From Tipula vernalis (Eukaryota; Arthropoda; Insecta; Diptera; Tipulidae), in assembly GCA_958295665.1 (NCBI GenBank), contig OY282560.1, positions 271,920,177 to 271,984,176 on the forward strand: a stretch of DNA of 64,000 bases, written 5' to 3'. Shown here in pieces: positions 60,069 to 64,000 of the stretch (positions are counted from its first letter, which is position 1; each line of letters starts with the position of its first letter). Both the position numbers and the translations under genes were made by a program. The notes under the pieces were generated by a model. That model had not been told where the DNA came from, searched no databases, and saw only the letters and a list, made by a program, of their open reading frames with translations.

Positions 60069-61286
60069 ATGAATCCACAACAATTGAGTATTGACGAATT
60101 AGGAATCGAATGTCTCGTTCGAAATATTTCCGGTTCCTTGCTGGATCAACTAGCATTGCTTGAAACATGTTTAAGACAAGAATCCGCAGATTTCACCTTG
60201 GTGCCTGCAAAAATCCACTACGCTGCTAGTAAATCACCACAAAAAGAGTTTGAAATATGTTCCACTAAATTGAAAGAGTTAAAGCCTCAAGTTAGTGCTA
60301 TTGCAAACACTGTTGAAGAACAAAGGCAAATTAAATTGAAAGTTCTTCTTTTACGAATTCTACACATAACCGGTAGGTTTCAGCGACTTGGTCACTCGTC
60401 TCCTAGTTATCGCGCGCAGTGCACTTTTATGTAAGCAGCATGTGACAAAGTCTTAAAAGCTCTCAGTTCTTTAATGGAATCCAGACTACCGATCAATGAT
60501 TTTGAGAAATCTGTTTCCGAAGCATTAAAGGAATCGCCCCCCTCTCGATCATATGAGTAGAATTCTGACGAGTCTGACTCAGAAGTTGGAAATGATTCAA
60601 TGAAAACGGTGGAACGGCCACAGGGTACATCTGTTGACTTAGGTAATGAAATGCTGCCGTGTTCGGATAAAACGCGCGAGACAACCAAACCACCCCTAGT
60701 AGACAATCAAAACCAACCTGAGGTATCTGCAACGTCGAAGTAAAATCTGGTAATTTCTCCTGACATTACGAAGAAGACTAAAATAACCGCGGACCTTTCG
60801 AAACCTATTCAAAATCATGTTTCGCAAGAAGAGCTTGCTCAGTTTATGGAAATGGCTCGTAGAATTTCCGTGGGTGGCAATGTATCTAGTCCGATTATTC
60901 CAAATAATCCTGATCCAGCCAAAGGTAGCACACCTGAAAAACATTATTCTGATAAGAAAAATCTGCCTCTGCACGATCGCGAAGATTCGGTGAAAAACTC
61001 ACAAAACCAAAGGGCAATAAATTTCGATCATTATCAAGCAACGCTGCTTCCACTCCATAAATGGAATATCATATTTGACGGTACACTTCTTGGTTCACCT
61101 ATCGACCGTTTTTTGTATAGAGTGGAACACTTAGCTAGGTCCAATAACGTACCTTGTGGCAAGCTAGTTAATGATTTACACATATTGTTAAGAAAAAATG
61201 TCCTAGAATGGTATTGGTCTCATTTACAGCGCAATGGAATTGTTGATTGGTAAAATTTGACCAAAGAGATGCGTAATAGATTCCCA
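60069..61286 (+). pseudogene. gag: Ty3/gypsy gag, broken by four stops
   Basis: One reading frame runs from ATG 60069 to about 61286 without a frameshift but with in-frame stops at 60432, 60558, 60741 and 61251. The last part reads FDGTLLGSPIDRFLYRVEHL and LLRKNVLEWYWSHLQRNG, with NLTKEMRNRF after the last stop; this is the capsid core of insect gypsy-group Gag proteins. The N-terminal 150 residues are helical and charged. No nucleocapsid zinc knuckle is seen because the frame is fused, after RNRF, to integrase sequence. Stops without frameshifts suggest decay by point mutation after the deletion. Confidence 0.8.
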
Positions 61287-61911
61287 AGGACCATCCAAGG
61301 TTTTTAATGTATTTGGTGTTTCAGAATATTTAGTGTCGGATAATGGGAAGCAATTTCGGTTGAATTTACTGGGTGATTTCTTGAAATCGTCTGCGTCGTG
61401 CAACAGTTCACACCAAAGTATTCTCCGCAATATAATGCGTCAGAGAGGGTGAATCGCACGATTATCTTGGCTGTACGTGCTTATATTGACGATAACCACA
61501 AAAATTGGGACAATTACCTTAATGAAATTGGATGTGCAACATATGGTAATTCATATCTCATCGTATCGTCTGATGAGTGAACTTAATTTACTGAGTGACC
61601 GGCATTTTACTGCTGGGGATAACGTTGCTTGTCTATCTAATGCACAGGAAATGGTGTTATCCCATCTTAGAAATGCTTATACGCGTAGCATTACAAATTA
61701 TAATCTGCATAGACCATGTCAATTCACTGCGGGTCAATCCGTTTGTGTGCGGAACTTTATTCAGAGCAATGCTAGGACTCATTTTTGTGCTAAATTCGCT
61801 CCTAAATTCGTCAAGGCTACCGTAATACGAAAAATAGGAAATGTGTCGTATGAACTTACAGGATTGAACGGAAAAAACTTGGGTATATATCATGCCAAAG
61901 ATTTAAGATGA
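61287..61911 (+). pseudogene. Ty3/gypsy integrase 3' part, frameshifted
   Basis: It reads KVFNVFGVSEYLVSDNGKQF (second catalytic Asp), then in another frame QQFTPKYSPQYNASERVNRT (catalytic Glu), then back in the first frame to a C-terminal domain ending KFAPKFVKATVIRKIGNVSY and YHAKDLR before the stop at 61911. Protease, reverse transcriptase, RNase H and the N-terminal half of integrase are missing: gag is joined directly to the integrase core at about 61287. This is a non-autonomous deletion derivative, unable to replicate by itself. Confidence 0.82.
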
Positions 61912-62570
61912 ACTTGTTGGATGTGCGACTCCAATTTTTCTGTATAATATTTAACAATTGATATTACATTTATTTAATATGTATACGAGTATGGTATTTT
62001 GAAACTATCACTTTTGTTAACAATCTAATCTATGCCCGGCTGCATCTGAGACTTTCTCCAGGGTGCTGGGTCTGCCCCACGATTTGTGACAAGGGGCACA
62101 AGTAAATAGAGAATGTACTGAATGGATACTGGGAATAATAAAGCCGCGCTTAATAGTCACACGAGAAAAGAAAAAAAAATGTTAATTAAAAATATTTCAT
62201 ATAGCAAACTGTATGCATGAATGTAATTGAAGTTAGTGCAATTTGTATTTCTATTAACAACATAAAAAAAAAAGATAAAGAAATGTAATTTTGATTAGAC
62301 TGTACCGATCTGATAATGACTGGTGGGTGAAAAAAACAAAGAAGAAGGTTTTTTTTTTTAAAACTGAAGAAGCTCGGGTAATTTTATTTTTGTAAGATTG
62401 GATAAAATAAAAATATTAAATGTGAATTAAATATAAAATATTAAATTAAAAATTAATGGTCGAACAAGAAAAATGGTGATCGATCTGTTTTTATTATGTG
62501 TAAAGAGAGATTGTTTTTGAATTTTGAATTGAGAGGAAGGTCATATTTAGCGTGGCCAAGTTATTGCTAG
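61912..62570. other. Gypsy 3' flank and Penelope-like 5' region
   Basis: A GC-richer piece (62036-62150, with GGTGCTGGGTCTGCCCCACG) probably is gypsy 3' untranslated sequence. A purine run AGAAAAGAAAAAAAAA at 62164-62179 could be a polypurine tract, but what follows does not match the 5' LTR. The start of the Penelope-like element is not defined. Confidence 0.35.
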
Positions 62571-62690
62571 GATTAAGTGAGAAAAAAAAATAATTGAAAA
62601 ATGGTTTTAAATTAAGTTTAGATTAAGTGAGAAAAAAAAATAATTGAAAAATGGTTTTAAATTAAGTTTAGATTAAGTGATAAAAAAAAA
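62571..62690 (+). repeat. Tandem repeat, 50-bp unit, 2.4 copies
   Basis: GATTAAGTGA recurs at 62571, 62621 and 62671 with identical intervening sequence (TAATTGAAAAATGGTTTTAA). It lies about 80 bp upstream of the Penelope-like ORF and probably belongs to its 5' region. It ends in a run of A. Confidence 0.9.
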
Positions 62691-62766
62691 AAAAAAAATA
62701 AACTATAATTATCTTAAGTTATAAATCCGTTAAATAATAATAAATTTGTTAATAAATTAAGTTATA

Positions 62767-64000
62767 ATGGTGTATATCCATTTTTCTTGTGTGTATTTTG
62801 TCACTTATAGTGATATACCTAGTGATATTGTGAATAACTACTATTACAAATTATTAAAATTACGTAAAAATAAACTAAACCTATTTTTTAACAAAACATG
62901 CAGAAAGCTCAAATTAACACCAAACTATATTAATATCAAAATCAACGACAAATCAACAGCAGCACAAACAACAAAACAAAAAGCGCAAGTTATATGGTTA
63001 AATAAAGTAATTAAAGAACTCTACACTAAATTAAATAATCTTACTATTAAAGTTTACAATACACAATTAAAATTATCTAAATACTATCATCCTATTGAAT
63101 ATAATGAAATAATTAATATAGTGAAATGTAAAATAAATAAAGAAGTGAACAGAAAACGGAAAATATTAAAAAAGAAATTAAAAAGTTTAAAATTAAAGAA
63201 AGCCTTACATTTAAATTCAATAAACAACAGTGAAAATAATAGTGAAAATATCAGTGAAAATAACAGTGATAATAATATTGATAATAATTGTGATAATAAT
63301 GGTGATAATAATAATGATAATAATAGTGAAAATAACATTAATAGTAACAGTGAAACCCAACCAACAATCCATAAATTCAATAATAGATTAGAAAACTATA
63401 CAGATATTGAACTTAGTAACCAAGAAATCAAATTATTGGAGAAAGGATTCAAACATTGTTTAAATCCAACCAACAACATCAAAAATTTCAATAAACATTT
63501 ATTGAACATTGAAAATTCAATATTAAAAACCAAACACCAAGGCCAACAAGAAATAAGAACATTAATCATAAACGACCTCAAGAAAAGTGAAAATAAAAAT
63601 AAACAAGTGCATAATAACAAAACAGCAGAAGCAAAATTAATAAAAAACATAGTGGATAAAATAACAACCAACAACTCAATAGTTACAAAAGCTGACAAAG
63701 GCAACACGATAGTCATAATGACAACTGCAGAATATAACAAGAAAATCCAAGAATACATCGAAAACAACAATATTCAAAAATTACAAGCTGATCCAACCAA
63801 CGATTATAACGCAAAAATAAAACAAATCATAAATAAATCAACAAGCATCCTGAGTGATAAAACCATCAGATCGTGTAAAGTAATAAAACCCATTGCACCA
63901 AGCATCAAAGGATTGCCGAAAATACATAAAGAAAACCCACCAATGAGACCGTTAATAAATTTCACTACAGCACCGACCTATAAAATAGCCAAACATATCA
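62767..64000 (+). CDS. Penelope-like element reverse transcriptase, N-terminal part (runs off edge)
   Basis: The frame opens after stops at 62731 and 62758 and stays open for 411 codons to the window end. The first Met is 62767. Residues 1-150 are Lys-rich and helical; residues about 152-198 are an Asn/Ser/Asp/Glu low-complexity insert. Around residue 306 stands VTKADKGNTIVIM, and around residue 382 GLPKIHKENPPMRPLINF with APTYKIAKHI. The DKG motif and the PKIHK-x(5)-RPI block are hallmarks of Penelope-like RTs. The catalytic YADD box and the C-terminal GIY-YIG endonuclease would lie beyond 64000. No frameshift or stop is present, so this may be a recently active copy. PLEs synthesise cDNA at a nicked target and are known carriers of hammerheads. 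Confidence 0.88.
   Translation, partial: MVYIHFSCVYFVTYSDIPSDIVNNYYYKLLKLRKNKLNLFFNKTCRKLKLTPNYINIKINDKSTAAQTTKQKAQVIWLNKVIKELYTKLNNLTIKVYNTQLKLSKYYHPIEYNEIINIVKCKINKEVNRKRKILKKKLKSLKLKKALHLNSINNSENNSENISENNSDNNIDNNCDNNGDNNNDNNSENNINSNSETQPTIHKFNNRLENYTDIELSNQEIKLLEKGFKHCLNPTNNIKNFNKHLLNIENSILKTKHQGQQEIRTLIINDLKKSENKNKQVHNNKTAEAKLIKNIVDKITTNNSIVTKADKGNTIVIMTTAEYNKKIQEYIENNNIQKLQADPTNDYNAKIKQIINKSTSILSDKTIRSCKVIKPIAPSIKGLPKIHKENPPMRPLINFTTAPTYKIAKHI
63220..63362 (+). repeat. Asn/Ser/Asp-coding microsatellite inside the PLE ORF
   Basis: AGTGAAAATAAT and GATAATAAT units alternate for about 140 bp, keeping the frame and coding for NNSEN and DNNND patterns. Length is probably variable between copies. 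Confidence 0.85.

Noticed and set aside
59187..62300. A matching pair of gypsy LTRs.
   Set aside because: Sequence after the integrase (61912-62300) does not match the block before the primer site, so no 3' LTR was called.
62305..62345. Possible hammerhead in the Penelope-like 5' region (CTGATAATGACTGG).
   Set aside because: The invariant G8 of CUGANGA is replaced by A, no GAAAC follows at a sensible distance and no stem III partner exists.
63087..63770. Minus-strand open frames rich in Leu and Ser.
   Set aside because: They are antisense to the Penelope-like RT frame and to its repeat tract; the hydrophobic composition is a by-product.

Overview
This is an AT-rich, repeat-dominated stretch of a eukaryotic nuclear genome. 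The mix of mobile elements suggests an insect or other arthropod: mariner and DUF4817-type Tc1/mariner relics, BED-finger hAT elements, pogo- and Harbinger-like MITEs, Jockey/R1/LOA-type LINE pieces, a Ty3/gypsy element with a tRNA-Lys-like primer site, and a Penelope-like element. No host gene could be identified with confidence. Almost everything recognisable is a transposon, a transposon relic or a structured repeat.

The most unusual content is a group of hammerhead-ribozyme-bearing repeats. Six copies of the motif (plus-strand cores at 544-620, 2297-2356, 13995-14071 and 17416-17492; minus-strand cores at 27279-27336 and 38354-38411) share GUH - 8-nt mini stem I - CUGAUGA - stem II - GAAAC, closed by an outer stem III (type III topology). 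They fall into family A, a diverged A-like copy, and family B. In families A and B the motif sits in a unit repeating at 440-445 bp. In all six copies a box close to ATAATTCRCTA lies about 65 nt before the predicted cleavage site. Some copies consist of a partial inverted unit joined to one full unit. This layout resembles retrozymes and the terminal repeats of Penelope-like elements, and a Penelope-type reverse transcriptase ORF runs off the right edge (62767-64000).

Layout. 0-3 kb: family A foldback plus unit, a MITE, family B foldback. 3-9 kb: AT-rich, nearly featureless. 9.4-11 kb: LINE and transposase relics. 13.9-17.5 kb: a tandem family A dimer split by a roughly 3 kb hAT relic. 17.9-20 kb: a minisatellite and two coding-like islands of unknown identity. 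23.1-27 kb: a foldback MITE, then a LINE relic interrupted by a 2.58 kb hAT element with target duplication. 27-28.6 kb: second family B copy and a minus-strand LINE 3' half. 30.4-34.6 kb: three MITEs and two mariner relics. 35-41.9 kb: two inverted copies of a G/C-skewed repeat, the diverged family A copy, further transposase relics and a minisatellite. 44.7-48.6 kb: a repeat, a 1.39 kb TIR element and a coding-like island. 48.6-56.8 kb: no recognisable features. 56.8-58.7 kb: a foldback with inverted tandem repeats and a LINE 3' end. 59.2-62 kb: an internally deleted Ty3/gypsy element (gag fused to integrase). 62-64 kb: the Penelope-like element.

The elements do not form a host pathway. Their nesting gives a relative history: the family A dimer predates hAT-1, and the RT-bearing LINE predates hAT-2. 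All identifications come from reading motifs, without database searches. Ribozyme activity and mobilisation by the Penelope-like element are inferences.
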